From assembly GCA_903831165.1 (NCBI GenBank), contig CAIKWV010000381.1, positions 1 through 5,431 of the forward strand: 5,431 nt of DNA, in the 5' to 3' direction. Made by a program: the position numbers and the translations under genes. Origin of the DNA: an uncultured cyanobacterium (lineage in GTDB: Bacteria; Cyanobacteriota; Cyanobacteriia; PCC-6307; Cyanobiaceae). Below the pieces are notes generated by a model. That model ran no database searches. It saw only the letters and a list, made by a program, of their open reading frames with translations, and was not told the DNA's origin. This document shows, piece by piece, positions 1 through 5,050 of this stretch. Positions within the stretch are counted from its first letter, which is position 1; each line of letters begins with the position of its first letter.

Positions 1-451
1 CGGTGACATCGACCGAGCCCAGCAGCCGGTCTTCGGTGATGCCCAGGGGCACCTGCACAAACGGCGCCGCAATCACCCGGGTGGGCAGCAGGGCACTGGC
101 ATCGAGGCCGCTGCCATCGCCCCCGAGCTCGGTGATCCGGGCCCGGGTGGCCTCATCCCACTCGTCGCTCTGGCGGGGATCGTGGTTGAAGGGGCTGGAT
201 CCGCTGCCCAGATCGAGCACATCGATCGGCGGCAGCAGGGCATGCAGGCCCCGGGCCAGCACCGACTTACCGGTGCCGCGGCCGCCGGCGATCACCACGC
301 CGCCCAGCCCCGGATCCACCGCTGCCAGCAGCAGCGCCAGTTTGAGCGTGCCGTGACCGGTGATCGCCGCCAGGGGGAAGGAGCGGGCCGCGGCGGCTCT
401 GGCCACCTGGGCGCTGGCGTCTCGGAGGGTGCCTGGGGCGCTGGCGACCAT
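1..451 (-). CDS. chlD: Magnesium chelatase ATPase subunit D, N-terminal part (runs off left edge)
   Basis: ChlD is the D subunit of the ChlH/ChlI/ChlD complex, which inserts Mg2+ into protoporphyrin IX, the first committed step of chlorophyll synthesis. Only the first 150 residues are here. After a variable Ala-rich leader of about 24 residues comes [19 protein letters not shown], then a Walker A loop GGRGTGKS at residues 56-63, then [16 protein letters not shown], and [19 protein letters not shown] at 131-149. That last segment is shared by ChlI and ChlD AAA+ modules. The acidic, variable stretch around DEWDE (96-100) and the FPLAAI opening fit ChlD better than ChlI. The polyproline linker and integrin-I (VWA) domain that define ChlD lie outside the window, so the D-versus-I call rests on the N-terminus. 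The start is the ATG at 449-451; the frame stays open upstream but is low-complexity there, and no good Shine-Dalgarno is visible. It is divergent from the transporter leader at 633. Confidence 0.9.
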   Translation of the reverse strand, partial: MVASAPGTLRDASAQVARAAAARSFPLAAITGHGTLKLALLLAAVDPGLGGVVIAGGRGTGKSVLARGLHALLPPIDVLDLGSGSSPFNHDPRQSDEWDEATRARITELGGDGSGLDASALLPTRVIAAPFVQVPLGITEDRLLGSVDVT

Positions 452-632
452 GGGTGCAGGGGAGAGCCCCGGGTGCGGGCCTGGACTGGGGCCAGTCTCG
501 CTGATCAGGGCAGCGGCAGCCTCTGACGGCGGCGGGCTGGTGCAGAGGGTCAGCGGTACAAGGTCTGAACGGTCGCCAATCTTGTGCCCGGGTTAGGTTC
601 GCCTTCACTCAGGCAGGACAAGGAGGAGAGGA
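452..632. promoter_or_regulatory. Divergent intergenic region between chlD and the Cys-rich leader ORF
   Basis: This 181-base gap must hold the promoter of chlD (leftward) and probably that of the leader/transporter unit (rightward). I see no convincing -35/-10 pair on either strand. TAGGTT at 594-599 is a weak -10 lookalike without a matching -35. GC-rich short inverted repeats (for example GGGG-AGAG-CCCC near 460-471) are of the sort expected by chance at this composition. The only clear element is the Shine-Dalgarno at its right end (620-626), annotated separately. Confidence 0.5.
620..626 (+). promoter_or_regulatory. Strong Shine-Dalgarno AAGGAGG of the 27-codon leader ORF
   Basis: AAGGAGG is almost the full anti-16S complement and is followed, six bases later, by GTG at 633 (nine bases to the in-frame GTG at 636). 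It lies about 90 bases upstream of the transporter start, too far to serve it, so it marks translation of a separate small ORF. It is the strongest ribosome-binding site in the window. Confidence 0.75.
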
Positions 633-716
633 GTGGTGAATCGCCCAGAAGTGAGTTGTAACTCAGGCTGCACGTGTGGCGCAGCCACAGTTTGTCAATT
701 GTTCGGGAGGTTCTGA
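633..716 (+). CDS. Small cysteine-rich leader peptide (uORF) directly upstream of the SulP transporter
   Basis: This ORF has 27 codons plus TGA, starting at GTG 633 (or GTG 636). The peptide begins MVNRPEV, continues SCNSGCTCG (residues 8-16) and ends VCQLFGRF. Its four Cys are residues 9, 13, 15 and 21, about 15% of the peptide. It has the near-perfect AAGGAGG at 620-626 with six-base spacing. Its TGA (714-716) is followed by one base and then the transporter GTG at 718, and the transporter's GGGAGG site lies within its codons 25-26, so the two are positioned for translational coupling. No signal peptide or membrane segment is present. I do not recognise a family. I infer a cis-acting regulatory leader whose Cys codons sense cysteinyl-tRNA supply, as known for Cys-rich uORFs in mycobacteria. 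The CxxxCxC spacing could instead bind metal or be redox-active. A chance ORF cannot be excluded, but the SD, the spacing and the Cys content together argue against it. Confidence 0.6.
   Translation: MVNRPEVSCNSGCTCGAATVCQLFGRF
652..665. repeat. 14-bp palindrome TGAGTT-GT-AACTCA
   Basis: A perfect 6-bp inverted repeat with a two-base centre lies inside the leader ORF. As RNA it could fold as a 5-bp stem with a four-base TGTA loop; that loop holds the first Cys codon of the leader (TGT 657-659). As DNA it could be an operator. It matches neither the NtcA consensus (GTA-N8-TAC) nor the cyanobacterial CRP consensus (TGTGA-N6-TCACA). Confidence 0.4.
666..689 (+). promoter_or_regulatory. Two mutually exclusive hairpins in the leader ORF
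   Basis: Hairpin A pairs GGCTGC (666-671) with GCAGCC (681-686) across a nine-base loop. Hairpin B pairs TGTGGC (675-680) with GCCACA (684-689) across a three-base GCA loop. Both use 684-686, so only one can form at a time. Cys codon 13 (669-671) is in the left arm of A, and Cys codon 15 (675-677) is in the loop of A and the left arm of B. A ribosome halted at either codon would change which hairpin forms. The structures are visible; their use as a switch is inference. Confidence 0.4.
705..710 (+). promoter_or_regulatory. Shine-Dalgarno GGGAGG that sets the transporter start at 718
   Basis: GGGAGG lies seven bases before the GTG at 718. The alternative in-frame GTG at 676 has no purine-rich site before it and sits inside hairpin B, so 718 is preferred. 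The site is embedded in the last codons of the leader ORF, so ribosomes finishing that ORF pass over it. Confidence 0.75.
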
Positions 717-717
717 C

Positions 718-2949
718 GTGGCTCAGGCCATTCCTCAGAAGCGTGCCCAGGGTTCGACGCTGAATGCGGTCGTCTCGGGATTGATCAACGGGGCGATGCA
801 GATTCCCCTGTGCATTGCCCTGGCTTCGGTGGTGTTTTCGGGCGATCTCAGGCCTTATTTTCCCCTCGGTATCGGCCTTTTCCTGGTGGGCAATGCCATG
901 GTCAGCGCCCTGGCCTCCCTGCGTTCCAGCAGCCGCTTCGGCCTGGCAACGATTCAGGATTCCACCCCGGCGATTGTGGCGTTGATGGCGATCAGCATTG
1001 CCTCCAGTACGCACAACAAGGCCAGCACCCTGCCCACGGTGGTGGCGGCGATCGCCATCTCGACCCTGGTGATGGGGCTGACACTCTATGGCCTGGGTCG
1101 GTTTCGACTAGGGGTTGGTGCCCGCTTCTTTCCGCCTGCTGTGGTCAGTGGCTTTCTGGCGGGTACGGGGGTGATTCTGTTGCTGGCTGGTCTGGGCTTT
1201 CTGATGAACATCAACTTGACGATGTTCAACCTGAACCAGCTGTTGTTGCCTGGGGCTCCCCAGCGATGGTTGCCGGGCTTGCTGTTTGGCGTCGCCCTGT
1301 TGGGGATCCATCTGCGCTTCCCGCAGGCCTGGGTGATGCCGACCCTGTTGTTTGCCTCCGCCCTGATCTTCGCCCTGTCGTTGCATGGGCTACAGATCAG
1401 CACCCCCGAGGCGATCGCCCGCGGCTGGATTGAGGGTGGTTTTCCGTCGGGCAGGCTCTGGCCTCCCCTGGGCCTGGCGCAGTTGGGTCAGATCGATTGG
1501 TTCGTGCTCAGCCAGCACCTGGTCCATTACCTGATCATCGCCTTTGTGGGCTCGCTGGCGTTGTTGCTCAATGCCTCCGGGCTCGAGCAGACCACGGAGG
1601 AGGAGATCGATCTCGATCGTGAACTCAAGGGCAATGGCCTGGCCAATCTCGTGGCGGGGTTGCTGGGCGGCGCCAATGGTTATCTCTCCATCAGTGGCTC
1701 GGCCCTGTCCCATGAGTTGAATGCGCCGGGTCGCCTGCCCAGTCTGATCAACGCTGGTATGTCGGTGGCCGCCCTGGGATTCGGGATGTCGCTGCTGCAG
1801 GTGTTTCCCAACTTCCTGCTGGGTGGACTGACCCTGTTCCTGGGATTCTCGATGCTGAAGGGGCCTTGCGTCGACAGCTTCCCGAGGGTTTCAAGGCTGG
1901 AGTATGGCTCGATCCTGACGATCATGACCGTGATCGCCTTCTTCGGATTCGTGAATGGTGTTGTGGTCGGCCTGCTGGTGGCGTTCATCTTCTTTGTGAT
2001 CAATTCCTCCCGGGTCAAGCTGATCAAATTTGCCGGTAGCAGTGCGACCATCCAGAGCCAGGAAATCCGATCGCGATCTGCCGCTGCCTTGCTGCAACGA
2101 CGTGGTTGTGACGTCAGGATTTTCGCCTTGCAGGGTTTTGTTTTCTTCGGCAATGCCTTTGAGTTGTATCGGCGCCTGCGGGGCTTGTTCGGTTCTGCGG
2201 ATGGGCGCCAGCCAAGCTATCTGCTGCTTGATTTTCATGATGTCGTCGGTGTTGATTCCAGTGGCATGGACTGGATCGCTCGTCTGGCCAAGCTCGCCAA
2301 GGATCATCAGGCCGTGCTGGTTCTCAGTGATCTGTCGGCCGTTGCCAGGCGCCAGTTGCTTGCCTCTCTCGATCTGAAGGATCCCGTGGCTGCCGATTCG
2401 ATCGCCTCCATTCATCTGGCCTCTGATATGGATGAGGCGCTGCAGTGGTGTGAATGCAGGCTCCTGGCTGCCGGCGATGGGCAGGGTGCTTCGGCTGATC
2501 CCGCGGGCCCTGGCCTGGTCGATCTGGATGCGGAAGCTGCCGCCTGGAGAGCTCAGTTCGTCGCCAAGGCAAGCCCCTATCTGCAGCGTCAGACCTATCA
2601 AGCCGGAGCCATCCTCTGGCGACACGGTGATGCGGCCTTCCAGCTTTACCTGGTGGAATCGGGCGATATTGAGTTGATCGCATGTGCGGCTAACGGTGAG
2701 CGCAAACGCTGTATCGGCGTTGGCTCGGATTCCGTCTTCGGTGAGGTCGCCTTCTTTTTGCAATCACCGCGGATCGGCACGGCAACATTCAGCCAGGATT
2801 CCGTGGTCTATTGCCTGACCAGAGACCAGCTGCAGGCCATGGCTAGCAAGGAGCCTGCACTGGCCTTGGAACTGCAGAACCGGGTGCTGTTGATGGAGTC
2901 CATGCTCCTGGCTGAGGACTTTCGTTCGATCGATTTCATGATGCGTTGA
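718..2949 (+). CDS. SulP-family anion transporter with STAS and cyclic-nucleotide-binding domains
   Basis: This 743-residue inner-membrane protein moves an inorganic anion. The SulP (SLC26-like) membrane domain spans about residues 16-430, with many hydrophobic helices and family signatures: EIDLDREL (296-303), then GNGLANLVAGLLGG, then NGYLSISGSALSHEL from residue 320. A cytosolic STAS domain follows (about 465-582), with RIFALQGFVFFGNA and the conserved DSSG loop at 513-516. After a low-complexity linker comes a CRP-type cyclic-nucleotide-binding domain (about 610-735). Its phosphate-binding cassette FGEVAFF...SPRIGTA keeps the key Glu676 and Arg685 at the canonical nine-residue spacing; Gly687 replaces the usual Ala. 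SulP-STAS-CNB proteins are known in cyanobacteria. LtnT of Synechococcus elongatus, a latent low-affinity nitrate transporter, has this plan as I recall it; other SulP proteins carry sulfate or bicarbonate (BicA). The substrate is therefore open. The start is GTG 718, because GGGAGG sits seven bases before it; GTG 676 would add 14 residues but has no ribosome-binding site. The coding sequence is visibly less GC-rich than its neighbours. Confidence 0.92.
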   Translation: MAQAIPQKRAQGSTLNAVVSGLINGAMQIPLCIALASVVFSGDLRPYFPLGIGLFLVGNAMVSALASLRSSSRFGLATIQDSTPAIVALMAISIASSTHNKASTLPTVVAAIAISTLVMGLTLYGLGRFRLGVGARFFPPAVVSGFLAGTGVILLLAGLGFLMNINLTMFNLNQLLLPGAPQRWLPGLLFGVALLGIHLRFPQAWVMPTLLFASALIFALSLHGLQISTPEAIARGWIEGGFPSGRLWPPLGLAQLGQIDWFVLSQHLVHYLIIAFVGSLALLLNASGLEQTTEEEIDLDRELKGNGLANLVAGLLGGANGYLSISGSALSHELNAPGRLPSLINAGMSVAALGFGMSLLQVFPNFLLGGLTLFLGFSMLKGPCVDSFPRVSRLEYGSILTIMTVIAFFGFVNGVVVGLLVAFIFFVINSSRVKLIKFAGSSATIQSQEIRSRSAAALLQRRGCDVRIFALQGFVFFGNAFELYRRLRGLFGSADGRQPSYLLLDFHDVVGVDSSGMDWIARLAKLAKDHQAVLVLSDLSAVARRQLLASLDLKDPVAADSIASIHLASDMDEALQWCECRLLAAGDGQGASADPAGPGLVDLDAEAAAWRAQFVAKASPYLQRQTYQAGAILWRHGDAAFQLYLVESGDIELIACAANGERKRCIGVGSDSVFGEVAFFLQSPRIGTATFSQDSVVYCLTRDQLQAMASKEPALALELQNRVLLMESMLLAEDFRSIDFMMR

Positions 2950-2966
2950 AGCCGCATCGCCGTGCC

Positions 2967-2985
2967 GAGGGGCCTGGTGCCCCTC
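2967..2985. terminator. Hairpin between convergent genes, candidate bidirectional terminator
   Basis: GAGGGGC (2967-2973), loop CTGGT and GCCCCTC (2979-2985) form a perfect 7-bp, GC-rich stem. It lies 18 bases after the transporter stop, and its right arm overlaps the stop codon of the convergent oxygenase gene. No T-tract follows on either strand, so it is not a canonical intrinsic terminator. Position and symmetry make a role in 3' end formation or in blocking read-through plausible. Confidence 0.5.
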
Positions 2986-4540
2986 AGCCCTCCACAAAAC
3001 TCCCGTGCAGGCCATAGGGGATCGCCAGGGGCAGCTCCAGCACCGCCACTTCGGCCATGGAGGCCGCATCGAGGATCACCAGGTCAGAGGCACAGCGGGC
3101 ACCGTTCCAGACCACACACAGCACCCAGCCGTCGTCCTCGGCGGGCTCGGGGCCCTCGCCACCGGCCCGCGGCACCATCACCGGCTCGCTGACGAAGCCG
3201 CGGGGCGCCGCACTCCAGACGGGACCTTCGCCGCTGACCAGATCCAGCTTCTTGAGCGCCTGCAGCGGGTCGTTGCCGGTCTCCCGTTCCGCCACTGCCA
3301 TCCAGGCGTAGCGGCTGGCCAGCCCCTGGCTGCCGGGATTGACCATGGCGAACTCGCAGCAGCGCTGGCTGAGGCGCTCGCTCTGCACCGTGCCGCTGGT
3401 CAGATCGATCGTGCAGCGCTCCAGCAGTCCTTCGGGGATCTGGTCGAAGTCGATCGAACGGAAGTCGGTGTCCGGGCCGATCGAGGGGAAATCGGCGTAG
3501 AAGATGCTGGTGAGCACCAGTTGATCGCGCTCCTCCCAGGCGTTGACGTGGTGGAAGACGAAGCCTTCAGGGGCGGGAATGATGCGCGGCTCCTGGCCGG
3601 CGAAGGCACCGGAATCGCGCGGCACCAGCCAGAACTGGGCCTGGCCGCCGGGCTTGGACGCCAGGCACTGGGCGGCGCCCTTCTGGCCCAGCACAAACGG
3701 CAGCGGGTTGAAGGCGATGGCGTTCTGCAGGAACACCGCCCAGTTGGGGGTGATCGCGAAGTCGTGCAGGAAGGCGAAGCCCTTGAAGCTGTCGGAGCGC
3801 TCGCTCAGCAGCTGGCCGGCCTTGATGCCTTGGGCCGGGTCGTCCGCCACGGCGAACTCCATCAGCCGCACCGTGCTGCGCGGCCCCGTCTTGACGCCGA
3901 AGGTCACCATCCGCTCCTGACCGTGGTGGCCGGGATCGAAGCGGGGATGGGCACTGAAGGCCTCACCGGGCTTGAGCACCCCATCGAGCAGGGAGATTCC
4001 CTTGGTTTCGAGGGTCTCTGGGTCGAGGGCGTGGGGGGAACTGGCCTCCCACAGGGCCAGCAGGTCATCGCCGAGCCGCACCACGTGGGTGTTGGCGATG
4101 TTCTTGAGCCGCATGTCGAAGGCGTTGGCCAGCGGGCCGCCGGGCTTCTGGGTGCCGAAGACACCGCGGTACAGGGGCTTGTCCGCCTGCTCCTCGGCCA
4201 GCCAGCCCTCGGTGCGCACGAAGCGGTTGCTGAGCTGCACGCCGCCGCCCTCGAAGCGCAGGGCCGTGATCATGCCGTCGCCATCAAACGGGTGGTGCAC
4301 CCAGTGGCCGCCGCGCTCCAGCCGGCCCGGCCCGTTGCGATACAGGGTGCCCTTGAGCTCGGCGGGGATCGAGCCGCGGCTGGCCTGCAGGGGCACGTCG
4401 GTCAGTTCGACCCCGACGTTGCGGAAGGCGCTGGCCCAGTCGGCGCGGTCGAAGCGGCTGGACCCTGGCCCGGCGGCCTCAGCGGAAACGGCTGAAGCGC
4501 CTGTGGCGGATGCCTGGGGGCGGCCGGGGGCAACGGTCAT
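2984..4540 (-). CDS. Carotenoid / apocarotenoid cleavage oxygenase (RPE65/CCD family)
   Basis: This is a 518-residue non-heme Fe(II) dioxygenase that cleaves a conjugated double bond of a carotenoid or apocarotenoid to aldehydes. The opening is typical of the family: GSIPAELKGTLYRNGPGRLE (56-75), then HPFDGDGM (83-90). The four iron-binding histidines are recognisable: H198 in FSAHPRFD, H259 in FLHDFAIT, H330 in FHHVNAWEE and H512 in PYGLHGSF. Likely second-shell glutamates are E165 (LWEA), E396 (CEFAMVNP) and E452 (SEPVMVP). Length and motifs fit the cyanobacterial apocarotenoid-15,15'-oxygenase group (about 490 residues in Synechocystis), which makes retinal from apocarotenals. The exact substrate and cleavage site cannot be read from sequence. 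The first 35 or so residues are a variable Ala/Gly/Ser-rich extension. The start is the ATG at 4538-4540; no Shine-Dalgarno is evident, but the next in-frame Met is residue 90, inside the conserved domain. The gene is convergent with the transporter and co-oriented with hisB and the small secreted ORF. Confidence 0.93.
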   Translation of the reverse strand: MTVAPGRPQASATGASAVSAEAAGPGSSRFDRADWASAFRNVGVELTDVPLQASRGSIPAELKGTLYRNGPGRLERGGHWVHHPFDGDGMITALRFEGGGVQLSNRFVRTEGWLAEEQADKPLYRGVFGTQKPGGPLANAFDMRLKNIANTHVVRLGDDLLALWEASSPHALDPETLETKGISLLDGVLKPGEAFSAHPRFDPGHHGQERMVTFGVKTGPRSTVRLMEFAVADDPAQGIKAGQLLSERSDSFKGFAFLHDFAITPNWAVFLQNAIAFNPLPFVLGQKGAAQCLASKPGGQAQFWLVPRDSGAFAGQEPRIIPAPEGFVFHHVNAWEERDQLVLTSIFYADFPSIGPDTDFRSIDFDQIPEGLLERCTIDLTSGTVQSERLSQRCCEFAMVNPGSQGLASRYAWMAVAERETGNDPLQALKKLDLVSGEGPVWSAAPRGFVSEPVMVPRAGGEGPEPAEDDGWVLCVVWNGARCASDLVILDAASMAEVAVLELPLAIPYGLHGSFVEG

Positions 4541-4687
4541 CGGGGCGCTCAGAAGAGGAGGGGCCGCAGTGTCACGGCTTCCCCATCATTGCGTAACGGA
4601 CTGTGAAGGTGGCGGTTGCCGGCCCGTCGGACTGATCCGGGGGGGGCGATCCCGGAGTCAGGCCGTTGTCGGGGGCCTGGGCGGGTC
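4541..4687. promoter_or_regulatory. Upstream region of the oxygenase gene
   Basis: This 147-base gap separates the small secreted ORF from the oxygenase start and should contain any promoter specific to the oxygenase. On the minus strand the stretch TTCACAGTCCGTTACGCAAT is its least GC-rich part and the likeliest promoter position, but no consensus -35/-10 pair is present. Its far end holds the imperfect hairpin at 4632-4661. There is no credible ORF in it. Confidence 0.35.
4632..4661 (-). terminator. Imperfect hairpin around a G8 run, possible 3' end of the small secreted gene
   Basis: On the plus strand CTGATCCGG (4632-4640) can pair with CCGGAGTCAG (4652-4661) with a single bulge, enclosing a run of G. 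It lies 27 bases downstream of the minus-strand stop at 4688. No T-tract follows on the minus strand, so the terminator role is weakly supported. Confidence 0.3.
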
Positions 4688-4867
4688 TCAGCGCTGGCAG
4701 GGCTGTTCGACCGGCGCGCAGGGCGGGGGCACAGGCCGCTCGCAGGGGGCGTTCAGGTTGTCCGGGCAGGGCTGCACCGCCTGGGCGGCCCTGACGGGGG
4801 CGGCCAGCAGGGTCAGGGCTGCAGCGGCTGCCGCCGCTGCGGTGGTCAGAACGGTGGCGCCTTTCAT
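4688..4867 (-). CDS. Small secreted peptide with four Pro-Cys repeats, unknown function
   Basis: This 59-residue ORF is of no family I recognise. It has a textbook Sec signal peptide: MKGATVLTT, eight consecutive Ala (10-17), LTLLAAPVRA, with a cleavage site after A27 (VRA) or after A30 (AQA). The predicted mature peptide of about 30 residues is Pro/Cys-rich: Cys 34, 42, 50 and 57 each follow a Pro, spaced 8, 8 and 7 residues apart. The start ATG (4865-4867) is fixed by an in-frame TGA four codons upstream, and GAGG sits seven bases before it. It lies 183 bases after hisB and 147 before the oxygenase, in the same direction, so co-transcription is possible. Disulfide formation or metal binding in the periplasm is conceivable; nothing in the sequence decides. 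It might be a chance ORF, but signal, start, SD and regular repeat together make it likely real. Confidence 0.6.
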   Translation of the reverse strand: MKGATVLTTAAAAAAAALTLLAAPVRAAQAVQPCPDNLNAPCERPVPPPCAPVEQPCQR

Positions 4868-4994
4868 GGTGCGGCCTCAGGATCGGATTTCACCGTAATG
4901 GCCCGATCTGCCGCCGCAGCGCCGGATTTGCATTGCATTCACTTCGTCCATAGGGCAGGCGCTCCCGAAGGCTGACGGGCCCGCTCCAAGGCGG

Positions 4995-5042
4995 CGGAAG
5001 CCGGGCCACAGACCTGGCGACAGCAAGGCTTCCGTCCCTTGC
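4995..5042. repeat. Overlapping inverted repeats downstream of hisB
   Basis: CGGAAGCC (4995-5002) pairs with GGCTTCCG (5027-5034), and GCAAGG (5023-5028) pairs with CCTTGC (5037-5042). The two share bases 5027-5028, so the structures compete. They begin nine bases after the hisB stop on the minus strand. Neither is followed by a T-tract, so at most they are a weak terminator or mRNA 3' structure. Apart from these, 4868-5050 shows nothing I can assign. Confidence 0.3.
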
Positions 5043-5050
5043 CTCGACCT

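Noticed and set aside
590..632. Possible sigma-70 promoter for the transporter using TAGGTT as -10
   Set aside because: No -35 element lies at an acceptable distance and the match is weak; it is mentioned only as part of the intergenic region.
652..689. CRP or NtcA operator in front of the transporter
   Set aside because: The palindromes present match neither TGTGA-N6-TCACA nor GTA-N8-TAC.
1891..2763. A 290-codon open frame on the minus strand, antisense to the transporter
   Set aside because: It has no recognisable domain and lies opposite the STAS and cyclic-nucleotide domains, which are clearly the real reading.
3005..4495. A 496-codon open frame on the plus strand, antisense to the oxygenase
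   Set aside because: It mirrors a high-GC gene whose opposite strand rarely contains stops; its translation is low-complexity (Gly/Ala/His/Gln-rich) with no motif, while the minus frame has all oxygenase motifs.
4639..4646. Run of eight G as a slippage or phase-variation tract
   Set aside because: It lies in noncoding DNA not abutting a promoter or coding start, and such runs are unsurprising at this GC content; it is kept only as part of the weak hairpin.
3972..4898. A 308-codon plus-strand open frame spanning the oxygenase start and the small secreted ORF
   Set aside because: It is Ser/Arg/Ala-rich without motifs or a Shine-Dalgarno, and both opposing minus-strand genes are better supported.
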